Under the pieces are notes generated by a model that saw only the letters and a program-made list of their open reading frames with translations, was not told where the DNA came from and did no database searches. Shown one piece after another: positions 1 through 11,368 of a stretch of DNA of 64,000 nt. Every line of letters begins with the position of its first letter. Position 1 is the first letter of the stretch. The DNA comes from Sepioteuthis lessoniana (Eukaryota > Mollusca > Cephalopoda > Myopsida > Loliginidae): positions 28,987,522-29,051,521 of the forward strand of contig OY757939.1 in NCBI GenBank assembly GCA_963585895.1, written 5' to 3'. The translations under genes were made by a program, and so were the position numbers.

Positions 1-700
1 AGCCTGAACAAAATTGTTATATACATTTACTGTATAAGGATATATTCTACTGATACTTGTATACAATTAATTTTACAGAAATTAATACCATTTATTCATT
101 TTCATATGTACAAATATATGGCATTAATTTCATATGTACGGATATTTATTTCACCCCACTGTATATATATGGCGATCTACTGATTTGGAGAGAGTGGAGT
201 ATCTCTTCAAGCAAGTGATTATTGTTATCAAATAGTAATAGTTACTTGAAACTAAATTATTATGTATAGTTATTAGTATTAAGTAGGAATACTTGAAACC
301 ATATAAATTTTAGCAAATTGTAAGGATTAAGAATAGTTCCTTGAATTATTAACTGTCTACAAATGGTTGATAATATTCAATTCTTGAAATCATACGTGTG
401 AAGATTATTAGCATTAGATAAGAATACTTGAAACCATGGAACATGAGAATGTGTGGAGTCAACCCTTCGTTGAAATTTCTCCAAGACCTTCTATGACCCG
501 GAGTAGAATTACTCGTTAGGGTCTCATGCATGGTTGAAATAAATCACGGAAAATTATTAATAATATATATGAATACTTGAAACTTCATAACAATCTGAAG
601 ATTATTAATATTAAGAATATCAACTTGAATTTATAATTGTTTACAAAAGATTAGTATGAAGAATAGTAACTTAAAGTTTACAAAGAATTATTAGTAGAAT
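1..700. repeat. AT-rich DNA with degenerate family D-type internal units
   Basis: No gene seen. Between about 200 and 690 a loose motif recurs, of the form 'aatacttgaaaccat' followed by AT-rich spacer and 'tattagtattaagtag'. The same degenerate unit forms the internal array of family D repeats elsewhere (8100-9170, 36.4-37.0 kb, 41.0-41.5 kb). Bases 450-545 resemble the middle of the family D head (a 'tgtggagt...cccggagtag' stretch). Confidence 0.45.
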
Positions 701-1235
701 ATACCGACTGCATCTCTGCAGAGAAATCAGACCCCCACCTCGACAAGTGTCTCAGATATGACACTAAACAATCCGATGGTGAGGCTCCAGTAATGCTGGA
801 ACCTTGGGGAATAGAGAGTATCACTTCGTTGTCATCGCTCCCGGGTCCAGTCTGTCCCGGAGTGGTAACACCTGATAGGGTCCAATCTTTGGGTTAAATA
901 GAACTTTGACATTTAAACTGAGTGCAAACAAATGACTTATGGCAAATTGAATTGTTTAAAATAGAATTGTTTCCTCATTTAACTGTGTGTAAACAAATGA
1001 CTGATGTTTAATTGAATTGTCAGTTATGCATAGCAATACTTTGAACCATTTAACTTTCTTGACTAATGCCATATTGAATTTCTGATCATTCAACTACGTG
1101 TAAAGAAATGACTGATGTTTAATCGAATTGTTAGTGATATATAACAATAATTGGAACTATTTAACTGCAAACCATTTAACTGTGTGCAAAAAAGAACCCA
1201 AGCCTATTTTAAAATGTCATCTGCCAAATGTGTTG
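697..1235 (+). repeat. Family D repeat, head plus internal units
   Basis: The head is recognised by 'ataccgactgcatctctgca' and, further on, 'ctccagtaatgctgg', then 'cccggagtggtaacacctg'. It is followed by repeated units around 'ttgaattgtt' and 'catttaactgtgtgtaaac'. The copy runs into an (AT)n tract at 1240-1274, at the place where other copies carry 'aaatcatatata' just before their 3' tail. The family is dispersed at least fifteen times in the window. It has no coding capacity, and I do not recognise it as a named family. Confidence 0.6.
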
Positions 1236-1239
1236 ACAA

Positions 1240-1274
<35 letters not shown>
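1240..1274. repeat. (AT)n microsatellite
   Basis: An uninterrupted TA dinucleotide run that appears to have grown inside the tail of the preceding family D repeat. Confidence 0.9.
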
Positions 1275-1276
<2 letters not shown>

Positions 1277-1334
1277 GGGTGGTTATATGAATATCATATA
1301 TATATTAGTGCTTATATTTCGTGGAGACGATGTC

Positions 1335-1490
1335 GAGGAGTCCCGCGGCGTAATGATTAACGTGCATCGTAATAAAAAAGTTCGAACCACAGTGTCACTA
1401 TTAAGTTCATTTTCAGACTTATATCCTGAAGGAAGATAAGAGCCCTCTTATCCTCCCAACTATGGGTTGAATACTATTACTGCTATCTTT
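1335..1490 (+). repeat. tRNA-derived SINE, family B (short copy)
   Basis: The 5' part has a tRNA-like A box ('gcggcgtaatgattaacgtg') and a B box ('gttcgaacc'). The family B body 'cccaactatgggttgaatac' follows. Pol III type SINE; the internal part is shortened relative to the copies at 25998 and 12579. Confidence 0.55.
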
Positions 1491-2290
1491 CTGAAATTAA
1501 AACAAAAATCCTATCTATTGGACATGTGCCACAATTGTTAAAATCAACACAAGAAAAAAAATTTCTTTTTTTTTTTTTTTTTTTGAGTGTACGGTTTTTT
1601 AGTGCACGGTTTATAAAATTTAAGAAATGATCTGCACAGCTCAAATCATCTAGTAGTAACCTGTTACCTGGAAAACTAGACAAATTAAACAATGCAATTT
1701 GAATCAGACATTTATTGAAAGAGACTCCTTCGCTCCAAGACACGCGGCGATCTTTTACAGATTAAGATCATATATTAAATTCTGGAAAATTGTCAAATTG
1801 TATTAGTGATTGTCTTTCTGATAACACTTATATAAAAGTCGAAGTTTACTTTTGTGATCAATTATATCTTAAGGCTTATCTGTGAACTTATATCACAAGA
1901 TTTTAGCTCGTCCACACTTTGACTTGACGAGGGAAATTATGGCTATTTATATCGTCTGCGTTTCCATGTTTCAGAAAAGAATCCAAATCTCGGAAACTGT
2001 TCTCATCAGGCTAGATTTTGCTAACGAATTTTTTCTTCTTACTTTTTATTATTTTCTTTTTTGTTTTTGTTTTTGTTTTTGTTTTTACTGTGCCGATACT
2101 CAACTCAAAAAAGTACATCTCGCTATGATTTTATGTATCTACGGTTATGGAGGCAGACTTCGAGTCTTGTAGAATAGTCACTGACAACAGTTATGCTGAT
2201 GATGGTCAATTGTCGGATAGGGAAGGAAAACACACAAGCATAACTCGTCTTAAGAATTAGGACTTCGTTGCTCTATTTTCTCTGTTCAAT
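1491..2290. other. No gene or clear element seen
   Basis: A poly-T run lies at about 1564-1584 and a (TTTTTG)n-like stretch at 2053-2083. Short open frames here are low complexity or lack any recognisable domain. Confidence 0.4.
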
Positions 2291-2482
2291 CACTGTGACC
2301 ATGGGAGCAAGAGAAAATTGATAACGGACACCATGTACGGCTCTGCTTCTTTATTCTGCAAGGAACGAACTCTTCAATTATCTTCGATTCGTTCCTCGTT
2401 CTTTGTTCATCTGAACGTTTGTCTCCTCGAAATCCAGTCACCAAAAAAGAGGGTAGAATCAGGAAATCGGTTTTTTTCTGTT

Positions 2483-2655
2483 GGGGTATTCGTAGTGTAA
2501 TAGTTACTGTCGTAGAAAATGCAGTAGACGACCCAAGTTCAAATCCTACACGAAGTTTTTTGGATTTCACATAAAATTGACCTCGTGTCACATACCGATC
2601 GTGTAGAGGTGTTGGGTAAATGTATATATGAGGGTTCAAAGAATATCCCATACCT
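2483..2655 (+). repeat. Possible tRNA-derived SINE
   Basis: An A-box-like 'tagtgtaatagttact' is followed after about 35 bp by a B-box-like 'agttcaaatcc', the spacing of a tRNA-type Pol III promoter. The copy is single in the window, so family membership is uncertain. Confidence 0.4.
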
Positions 2656-2784
2656 ACTTCCAACTCAAGTGATTGGCGTTATCTGTTCAGCTTCAGTCAC
2701 TACTTAGATGGCCATCACTGGTGATCGCTGCAAGTCAGTCCGGGATGCTAGATCAAGCATATCTTATTACATCTAGCGGAGTAC

Positions 2785-3015
2785 AGCTGGTTTGAATTCA
2801 GAGTTTTCCGTCTCCTTGACTGGTTGGTGTGCCAAGGCTTAATAACCAGTCTGCCCAAATATTTACCCATAGATGAGGGGAGAATAGATGGATTTATATC
2901 TTTATAAGGGCATTAAAGCGAAAGTGAAACACAGACTGTTTTGTGCGGGATTTGAACCAGGGTCGCCGTGTTCATTTCCTAAGACAATAACCGTTACGCC
3001 ACGTGCCTCATGTGT
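2785..3015 (-). repeat. tRNA-derived SINE, family C
   Basis: Read on the minus strand it begins with a tRNA-like head (A box 'gtggcgtaacggttat', B box 'ggttcaaatcc'). The body contains a 'tacccatagat' stretch and it ends near 'aactctgaattcaaacc'. Relatives lie at 13005, 37290 and 47315. Confidence 0.6.
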
Positions 3016-3184
3016 CCAAATTCGCTTTTAATGACATGTCAACTTACCTAGGGTTATTTGATGTCGAGAGGTTCGGGAATTCCGTTCACTGAACGTTCAT
3101 ATTCACATGTTTTTATATATAATTGTTTCTTAAGAGGTTTTTTTCACACGGTCATATTGAATGCGAATTGGATTCTAATAAGTA

Positions 3185-3305
3185 CGACCAAACCAGATCA
3201 GAATGGAACTGGGAGTCATATCTCTAGAAGTCGAGCCCCACCATCAGATTCAGGTTAGTATTATACCTAGGACATCTTTGGATGTGGGGGGCTCTCACCT
3301 TTCTG
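3185..3305 (-). repeat. Family D fragment
   Basis: Contains the reverse complement of the head motifs 'gaggctccagt', 'tgacactaaa' and 'gaatacaccg' in degenerate form. 5' part of the family only. Confidence 0.45.
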
Positions 3306-3375
3306 AAGGGGACACAATCGGTGTATTCTAAATTCTGACGACACTACGTTCATTTCTCATATGTTGATATTGTAA

Positions 3376-3612
3376 GCAAAAGGTTTCTTTGTTTAATGGT
3401 ATATCAACCTTCATGGGTCATTTAATGTCGAAGACATCCTTGTAGAAGAAAAGTAGTGTTAATATTTAACCCATAGCTGGAGGGCGTAAGGGGGTTCATA
3501 CCTTTCCCACGAGTATTAATCAAAAAGTGAACGTAATAGCGCGACTGGAGTTCGAACTCGCTTATTTCAAGATTGCAGTCCATTACGTTATCCACAATGG
3601 CACGGGAACACA
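3376..3612 (-). repeat. tRNA-derived SINE, family B
   Basis: On the minus strand a tRNA-like head ('cattgtggataacgtaatgg', then 'gagttcgaactccagtcgcg') leads into the family B body with 'cccatg' and ends in the tail 'ttgatataccattaaac'. Near full length. Confidence 0.65.
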
Positions 3613-3861
3613 TTCCTCGCAAGCAAAAGGGGAAAGAAGAAAAACGTATAAAAAGAAAAGAATATTGGAATATTGTTGATCAACATTGTTATTGCCAAAC
3701 ACTTGGATTCGATTTGTTCCTACATCTGCACATCTATTCATTGATTTTCTTCTCTTTATACTTAGAATTGTTTGTCTGATAAAGTAACTATTTCATAAAA
3801 ATCTGCCGCATCGGCTTCCCAAGAAGCCTAAGAAGGGATTGACTGGTTTCTAATCACTTAC

Positions 3862-5903
3862 TTATTTCGAAACACTACAAGAGAAGACAGAAAAAGTTAC
3901 CCCAAATGACGAATATGAAAACTTTGTGGAAGCACACCGAGAAGCGGCATCAAAGTGTATCCCAACAAAACCTAGAACTAAATATAGAGTCCCTTGGGAA
4001 ACGTCAGAGGTTAGAGAAAAACGTGCACTCGTGAAAACTGCCTCCAAAAGCTATCGGAAGAACCCAACAAACATAAATGCCCGAAAACTAGAAAAAGCAC
4101 AATATCAATTAGCAGGAATATATCTAAAAGAACAGGCAGAATACATACAAAATCAGATAGATAAGATTAGAGACTCGGTGGAAGATAGACAATCCAGGAT
4201 AGCCTGGCAAACAATAAACGAAGTAAGTAGAAGGAAGAGCACAGCCAAAGCAAAATTGAAAGCTGCAAGCCAACAAGAAAGAGTAAAACTGTGGGAACAG
4301 CATTTCAGAAATCTACTAGGAAGCCCACCGAAAATAACGGATGAACCGATCACCAGAATTATCAGTAAGCAATTAGACATTAAACTAGGGCCTTTCACCA
4401 AAGAAGAACTCGACTCGGTTCTTAGAAAAATTAAAAATAGGAAAGCTGCAGGGCTAGACGAGATCCCCCCAGAAGTGTGGAAGGCTAGACAATTCGACGA
4501 TATACTGCTCCGGCAATGCAACGCTGTCTATAGTCAAAATAGGATAGAAAGATGGATGAAGGGATGCATCCTTCCTTTCCCTAAAAAAGGCGACCTCGGA
4601 TTAGCCAAGAACTACCGAGGGATAACGCTTACATCCATAGCAGCCAAAATCTATAATGCCCTACTACGAAACCGCATAGAACCCAAAATAGACAACATCC
4701 TTAGGAAAAACCAAAATGGCTTCCGGAGAAATAAATCCACAACCTCACAAATATTGACCATCCGTAGAATCCTTGAAGGCGTCCGGGCAAAAAACCTTCA
4801 GGCGACATTACTATTTGTCGACTTTACCAAGGCCTTCGATTCCATCCACAGAGGGAAAATGGAACTAATCCTACTAGCATACGGCCTACCAAAAGAAACG
4901 GTAGCAGCAATAATGATCTTCTACAAAAACACAAAAGTAAAGGTACGTTCACCAGATGGAGACACGGAATACTTCGACATTGTTGCAGGAGTACTACAAG
5001 GAGACACGCTAGCCCCATACCTCTTTATCATCTGTCTAGACTACGTGCTTAGAGCTTCGATCGACAAAATCAGAGAAAATGGCTTCGAGCTGACTAAGAA
5101 AAGAAGCAAAAGGTACCCCGCAAAAACAATCACAGACGCCGACTACGCTGATGACTTAGCGTTACTGGCGAATACGCCTAATCAAGCAGAGATACTACTG
5201 CATAGTTTGGAACGAGCTGCAGCAGGCATTGGCCTCCATGTCAATGCGCACAAAACTGAATATATGTGTTACAACCAAACGGGCAACATTACCACTCTAG
5301 ACGGAGCCTCTCTGAGGCTAGTGGACAAATTCACCTACCTAGGAAGTAGCGTCTCATCAACAGAAAACGACATCGACACACGGCTGACGAAAGCATGGAC
5401 GGCTATAGATAGGCTCTCAGTAATATGGAAATCAGACCTGACCGATGAAATAAAGCGCAGTTTCTTCCAGGCAGCAGTTGTATCGATACTGCTATATGGA
5501 TGCACTACATGGACGCTAATCAAACGGCTGGAGAAGAAACTTGACAGCAACTACACAAGAATGCTGAGAGCAATATTGAACAAGTCCTGGTGACAACAGC
5601 CCACGAGACGCCAACTGTACGGCCACCTGCCTCCCATCACGAAAACTATACAGGTCAGACAAGCCAGACACGCCGGACACTGCTGGAGAAGCAAAGACGA
5701 GCTCGTAAGTGATGTACTACTATGGACCCCCACATATGGCCAAGCAAAAGCAGGACGACCAGCCCGAACTTACATACAGCAGCTATGTGAGGACACAGGA
5801 TGTAACCCAGAAGACCTGCCGGAGGCGATGAACGATAGGGAAAAGTGGCGAGAGATGGTCAAGGATATCCGTGCTGGCGGCACGACTTGATGATGATGAT
5901 GAC
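3862..5903 (+). mobile_element. RTE-like LINE, 5'-truncated, with TGATGA tail
   Basis: A non-LTR retrotransposon fragment carrying the reverse transcriptase and C-terminal region but no endonuclease, so it was truncated at its 5' end, as is usual for target-primed insertion. The 3' end is a short TGA repeat (5888-5902) directly after the coding region. Seven smaller relatives lie at 7921, 8245, 9195, 15745, 35690, 37835 and 55018. This copy is the longest and cleanest and is probably the youngest in the window. Confidence 0.85.
3866..5890 (+). pseudogene. RTE-like reverse transcriptase ORF (one in-frame stop)
   Basis: RNA-directed DNA polymerase of a LINE, which copies its own RNA at a nicked target. 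One frame is open from about 3866. The first Met is at 3926, but coding similarity to the family continues upstream of it, so that Met is only an internal codon. Counting from 3926, the RT motifs are VDFTKAFDS at about 298-306, GVLQGDTLAPYLF from about 355, the catalytic YADD at 407-410, and FTYLGSSVSS plus SILLYGCTTWT downstream (thumb region). A TGA at 5591-5593 follows NKSW. The frame then continues without shift through HLPPITKTIQ, HAGHCWRS and GRPARTYIQQLCEDTG to a stop at 5888-5890. The TGA sits where relatives have Arg (from memory), so a CGA to TGA change is likely. The endonuclease domain is missing. The RTE clade is my best assignment. Confidence 0.8.
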
Positions 5904-6237
5904 TTAATCATCAGTGTCGCTTTTTTCCCTCCCCTGAATGTTGATTTAAGAAGTCTCTGCTCTCATTCCTTTGCGACAAACAACGAGACGGAATCGTCGA
6001 TACAACTTTCAACTTACTTCCTTTTCTTTTCTTTCCTTTCGTTTGAATGATGTCACTGCAAAAGCACATCACATGTGAAGTTAAAAGATGTTTACACCAG
6101 ATACAAGGCGCGCATGCGTTGTGGTTACAAAATGTCTGCCCGATGTCCTCTTCTCTCGGAATACATATTATTTATTTCCAACACTTTATAGTCAATAATC
6201 CATAGTCATAGAAAATTTATGCCTAATTCATTTTAGT
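5904..6237. other. No gene or clear element seen
   Basis: Mixed sequence downstream of the LINE tail with a short TTTTC-rich stretch near 6020-6040. I see no coding or repeat signature. Confidence 0.4.
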
Positions 6238-7085
6238 TCGGTTGGCAGGGCTTAGAAAACGTATATTGTATTCTCTATAGAAGGTTATGACCACCACCCT
6301 CTTAAAAAGGGGTGTCCTGAGTATGACACTAAACTAGTGGTTGGCTAGGCTCCATTTCAGGAGAATTATGGAGTCACACCTTCGTTTCAATTAATCGAAG
6401 GTCCACTCTGACCTGGAATAGTAGAACCTATTATGGACCCATCAGTTGGTCAAATCGATCCGTTTAAAAATGTAATACAGTGTGTCACAATATATATGGG
6501 ACCCATGTGACTGCTAATAACTCTACCATTAATGATACTGTATTCTTTTTTGTTTCAGATTTGAAAGTAGTAGACTCTAACAACTATTAGTCCTCGGTGT
6601 CCTGGATATGAGACTAGACTGTCTGATGGTGAGGTTCCAGTAATACTAGGGCTTTGGGGAATACGGAGAGCCCCTTCATTGCCATTGCTCCCAGGTCCAC
6701 TCTGGCCCGGTGTGGTAGCACCTGATAGAGCCCTATCTATGGGTTAAATAGAACGGCATACTAATGTTAAACTGAACTAAACTGAATAGCTTGAAATAGA
6801 AATGTCTTTGACAATTAAACCGTACTTACATTTAAACTGCGTGCTTATGCTAAACTGAATAATTTGAAATTGAACTGTTTTGACATTGAAACTGTACTTA
6901 CACTAAACTGAATTGCTATATATAACTGCTTGAATAGTTTGAAATAGAAATGTTTTTTGACAATTAAACTGTGTACTCATGCTAAACTGAATTGTTTTAA
7001 ATGGAACTGATTATTTACATAAAAATGGATTTGGCGTTATTTAACCTACAAAGGTTGAAATGCCATAAAACCAAACCAAACCAAA
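6238..7085 (+). repeat. Two family D repeats in tandem
   Basis: A first, shorter head lies at about 6238-6470. A second head (6575-6745, with 'gtgtcctggatatgag' and 'tctggcccggtgtggtagca') is followed by an internal array of 'aactgaattgtttgaaat' units. The end is the tail 'ttgaaatgccataaaacc' with aaccaaacc repeats. The array units alternate 'tttgacaattaaactgt' and 'cttatgctaaactgaat'. Confidence 0.65.
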
Positions 7086-7920
7086 CTATCAATCCTGGAT
7101 CACAATGCCTTAGACAAGAGAGGAAAAATATTTTGCGTTACTATTCATTTGCAGACAAAATCATTTAAAACTGTCTCAAAATATGTGCAACCTATTAATA
7201 TGATAATGATTTATTATTGAGACAAGAAAATCAAAAAAGATTTCATGTCTTGGAAACTGATATAATAACAATAAAAAAAACAAAAACAACATTGATTTGA
7301 TGTCTTTAGCTCAAAAGATGCATTTTTAGAGGACGTGTTCCAAATGACCACCATTGCGCTTGTCTCAGTAATAAATCATTATCATATTAATGGGTTGCAT
7401 TTATTTTGAGATACCCTGTATTAGATAGAAATACGTCAAAGTACGTAATTGTGTGCAATTTATTTGTATTAAATGGGAATACTTTTTATCCTATAACTGT
7501 ACAAACAAAAAATTTATAATAGACAAATTTAAAAAATGGTATTTTAGAAAAAGGAGTGTAACGTTAAAGATATATATGGTTATGATTACAATCAAACATT
7601 TACAAATGAATAAAAATTTTGGCACTAAATTACTCATAGAGAATTGATGTCCCGTTAAACAAATAAACTAAGCCAAATCTATGAACACTTAGTGATAATA
7701 ATCCAATATTTAAACATAATCAAATTTCGGGGTTGAATAACCCATGAGGAGTTGATATGCCGTTGAACAAATAAACCAAACAAATCGTTTAAAATGATTT
7801 TGAACTATATTAATATTGAAATGGACCGTAAAAATATAAGTAATGATTATAATCAGACATTTACAAATGAATCAAATTCCTACTTTAAATAACCCATAAG
7901 AAGTTGATATGACGTTAAAC
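7086..7920. other. No gene seen; AT-rich
   Basis: Two short inverted stretches around 'ataatgatttatt' (7203 and 7373) are complementary ('taaatcattatcatattaa'), giving a possible weak hairpin of about 170 bp. A degenerate tail-like motif 'aataacccatgaggagttga' occurs near 7737. No coding signal. Confidence 0.35.
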
Positions 7921-8050
7921 AAATCATAATCCATCATCAAGTCGTGTTGATAGCACGGATTTCTTCGATTCTCTCTCCCTTCGATTCTCTCTCCCTTCGA
8001 TTCTCTCTCACCATTTGTCTCTGTCGGGCGACTTTTAAAATATTTGAATT
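7921..8050 (-). mobile_element. RTE-like LINE 3' fragment
   Basis: The minus-strand frame reads a short purine-rich stretch ending in RNPCYQHD, matching the C-terminal end (WRE-, DIRA-, then stop) of the LINE at 3862. It begins with the reverse complement of the TGATGA tail ('aatccatcatcaagtcgtg'). An imperfect 18-bp unit 'ttcgattctctctccc' is repeated three times at 7968-8010. Confidence 0.55.
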
Positions 8051-8244
8051 GCAACTACGTATAAGGTTTTGAATTATTGTGAAGTTGCATGTCTACCTTT
8101 ATAATTGATTCCCATCTATCGATCAAATGGATCTGTTTGAAAATTATTGATATTAGATAGGAATACATGAAATCATATACGGGGGGGGACAAATTATTAT
8201 TATGAAATAAAATGATAAATATTAAACAGGAATATTTTAAACCA

Positions 8245-8312
8245 AATACCCTGAAGACCTGCCAGAGGCGATGAATGAATGATAGCCGCACGACATGATG
8301 ATGATGATGATC
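8245..8312 (+). mobile_element. RTE-like LINE 3' terminal scrap
   Basis: Only the last codons are present ('cctgaagacctgcc' encoding PEDLPEA, then a shortened end) followed by an (ATG)n tail. It lies about 200 bp from the opposite-strand fragment at 7921-8050. Confidence 0.6.
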
Positions 8313-8357
8313 TGTATTCCATTTTTTGTATTAAGAATAGCTCTAATAGTTTACTAA

Positions 8358-8615
8358 GGATGTGGCCATTGGTCTAATGAGTTGAGTGTTCGCCAATGGT
8401 CCGGGAGACCGGGGTTCAATCCCAAGTCAAATCATACCAAAGACTCAAAAATTGGTTCTTGATGCTGCCTTGCCTAACATTCGGTATTATAAGGTAAGGA
8501 TCAAGGGTAAAGTGAAGCAATCTAGGGAATGGAGTAGCGCCCTCCCCAACACCTCGATGTTGTAGCTATTGAAAAGGAAGCCTTCACGTCACCCTCAACT
8601 AAGGTCGCCAACTAA
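8358..8615 (+). repeat. tRNA-derived SINE, family A (near full length)
   Basis: Pol III promoter boxes are clear: A box 'tggtctaatgagttgag' and B box 'gggttcaatcccaag' 45 bp further on. The body contains 'cataccaaagactcaaaaa', 'gtaaagtgaagcaatc', 'ggagtagcgccctcccc' and ends near 'ctaaggtcgccaact'. Other copies: 10925, 17978, 26711, 53195 (plus) and 23853, 61496, 61700 (minus). Confidence 0.75.
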
Positions 8616-8639
8616 TGATAGTTATTTGAAAGCATGTAA

Positions 8640-9175
8640 CTGCTTGCAAATTATTGGAATTAGATAAGAATACTTAAGTCCATATAACTGCGTATTAAAA
8701 AATGATTGTTACTCAATAGAATTATTGATGTGAGATAGGAATACTTGAAACCATTTATCTGTATTCAAAATACTTGTGTTAAAAATAGTTACTTGAAGCT
8801 CGAATTGTTTACAAAAGATGATTATTTTGAGTTACTTAAAATCATACAATTGCTTCTAAATTATTGGAGTTAGATTGGAATACTTGAAACCATTTAACAG
8901 TGTTCAAATTATTTGTATTAAGAGTAGTTACTTGAAGCTCCAATTGTTTAATAACAATTATAATTAATATTTTTCTTTGTTACTTGAAAACATATTATCG
9001 GTTTTAGATGAAACACGTAAAACCATAATACTACATACAAACTAATAATCATTATGAAATAGGAATAGTCACGGAAAACCATGAAACTGTGTATAAATTA
9101 TAAGTAAAAGATAGAAATACTTGATACTATAAAACTGTTCGTAAATACTTGGTCGTTATCATAGGCAAATTAATA
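8640..9175. repeat. Degenerate internal-unit array (family D type)
   Basis: A repeating 65-75 bp unit of the form 'agataggaatacttgaaacc', then 'atttaactg', then 'caaattattgg' recurs about seven times with heavy divergence. No coding signal. Confidence 0.5.
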
Positions 9176-9194
9176 AAAACGATGGCAATGGGCC

Positions 9195-9945
9195 GTTGAA
9201 AATATAAGTAGTAGCAGGTCCGCTAGACTGCGTCTAGTCTCCGCACATAGCTTATGTATTTACGTCTTTGCTAGTCAGCCTGTACTAGTGTGTCCATATG
9301 TCGGAGTCCATTGGAGACCATCATTTATGAATCCGTCCTTATTTCACCACCAGTCCCCAGCATGTCTCGTTTGCCTTACTTGGTTGGTTTGTGAGATGGG
9401 TGGTAAGTGACCGTACAGCAACTGTTTTGTGGAGTGCTGCTTCCAGAATTTGTTGAAAACAGTATTTTTGTTTAGTTTTCATCAAGTTTTTTTCTCTAAA
9501 CGTTTCGTTAGTGTCCATATTGTGCAACTATACAGTAGTGTTGATATGGCTACAGCTTGGAAGAATTCCACTTTATTTTATCAGATAGATTAGATTTCCT
9601 AATGATTAATAATTTGTCAATAGTAATCCATGCTTTTCCTTTACGTATATTGATATCGCTTTCAGCAAATGAGATATTGCTACCGAAGTATTTGAACTCG
9701 TCTACTTATATCGAGGCTTGCCATTTAAAGTGGAGATGTCTCCATCTTTTTTAAAACACTGTTTGATCTGATGTCACGTGGAAGGCAATGCTTCTTGCTG
9801 CCAACTCCAGTTTATGTTGCAGGGATTCAGCTTGGGCAGGAGTATTTGTTGATAAGCTCAAGATCATGTGGGTAGTCTTTGTCTGTAATAGTTTCAACTG
9901 AATATCATTTTCTCTCTGCCTTTATTTTGCAAGATACCGTGAAAG
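9195..9945 (-). mobile_element. RTE-like LINE fragment, degenerate
   Basis: On the minus strand pieces in shifting frames match the RTE-like ORF of 3866-5890. They include a DYPHDL at the YADD site (so not catalytic), LELAARSI, FGSNISFAESDINIR, KAWITIDKL and RTDS. Several stops and frameshifts. Clearly older than the copy at 3862. Confidence 0.7.
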
Positions 9946-10047
9946 ATTACTATGACTTGTTAAACAAATAAAACCAAATTAATTCCCAATAATCCATACC
10001 TACCGATGATCGAAACCAAAAAAATCATGCCCAACAATTTATATGGC

Positions 10048-10440
10048 CAATTGGGCTGAGGCTATAGAAGACATCGTCTGCATCTCCGCAGCGGAGTAAG
10101 GCTCATCCCCTGAGTGTCCTGGATGTAACACTAAACAATCTGATGGTGAAGCTTCAAGAATGCAGGAGCTTTGGGAAATGCGAAGTACTTCTTCATTGGT
10201 ATCGTTCCCAGGTCCACTCTGACTCGAAGTGGTAGCACATGATAGGGACCTTTCTATGGATCAAATCTAACTTTTTGACAATCAAACTGTGTAATTATTC
10301 TAAACTGAATTGTTTGAAATGGAACTGGTTTTACAATTAACTATGTGTAAACCAAAAACTGCCCTTATGCTTAACTGAATTGTTTAAAATAGAAATGTTT
10401 GATCATTTAACTCTGTGTGTAAGAAATACGTTTGTTTCAT
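10048..10440 (+). repeat. Family D repeat
   Basis: Head from 'ttgggctgaggctatagaag' through 'gcatctccgcagcggagtaa' and 'ctctgactcgaagtggtagc', then three internal units. No tail is seen before unrelated sequence. Confidence 0.6.
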
Positions 10441-10880
10441 TAATTAAAGAGCGCTGAGTGGCGTTGTCAGTCATATGTTTAGCTGGGCATCGGTCTTTTA
10501 ACATAATATGCTCTCTCCAGCTCGACCCCACTGGGGATTATCACTTCCTGGTTCACCACCTGCAGTACAACGCTCACAGCTAACTCTGCTTTTAACAAAG
10601 ATTTGTCAAAGCAGACCTTGATTTCTACGCACTTGATTGGCTATTGCTGTAGCCAACCAGCTTGCTGAAAAGTTATTTTAAACAGGTCGACGCGGCGTTG
10701 ACACTATTTTGAGTAAACAAATGGCGATACATAACAAATAACAATTTTATATTTATAGTTTTATTCAGTTATAACCCAAAATATTAAGAAAAACAAAATA
10801 TAACAGAAAACAGTTAAATATATTTTAACACAACAATATTCGTTTTTATTTCTCACCGACCAGGATACAGCAGGTTTGGG
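10441..10880. other. Unassigned sequence
   Basis: No element seen twice in the window. It has a moderately GC-rich first half (10490-10710), then an A/T-rich half with 'aacaaataacaattttat' and similar. An old LTR or other retroelement end is possible, but I found no terminal repeats or target duplication. Confidence 0.3.
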
Positions 10881-10924
10881 TTGGATAAGCATTTTACTGT
10901 CTACAAATGGTATGTTGTCAAGCA

Positions 10925-11165
10925 GCCATCTTGTTGTCTAATTGGTAAAGTGTCCACAAATAGCCCGGGAAATCAGGGTTCAATCCCCGGTTGTCTCATA
11001 CCAAAGACTCAAAAAATGGTACTAGTTACCACCTTGTTTAAGACTCGGCATTATAATGTACGTATCAAATGTAAAGTGGAGCAATCCAGAGAAAGGAGTA
11101 GCGTCCTCTCCTACACCTCGGTAGAGTAGCTATTGAAAAGGGTCGTCCTTGACTACGGTCACCAA
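10925..11165 (+). repeat. tRNA-derived SINE, family A
   Basis: A box 'ttgtctaattggtaaagtg', B box 'gggttcaatcccc', body with 'cataccaaagactcaaaaa' and 'ggagtagcgtcctctcc', ending 'ctacggtcaccaactt'. Confidence 0.75.
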
Positions 11166-11320
11166 CTTTACAACTTAGAGATCGGAACCAAATCTCCTTG
11201 TAAAAGCTGATTTTTGATTAAACAATGCTTTTCAAATCTGAGGGGGAGGAATTGAATTCTGAACTTTTAATTTAGAATAAACCCAAACACGTTTTCTACA
11301 AATTACAAAGCATTGCAGCG

Positions 11321-11328
11321 CGTCCTTT

Positions 11329-11368
<40 letters not shown>

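Noticed and set aside
8358-8430. tRNA gene
   Set aside because: A and B boxes are present, but the cloverleaf is not intact and the same unit recurs with a shared body, so it is a SINE.
10441-10880. Possible solo LTR
   Set aside because: No TG...CA ends or target duplication could be found.
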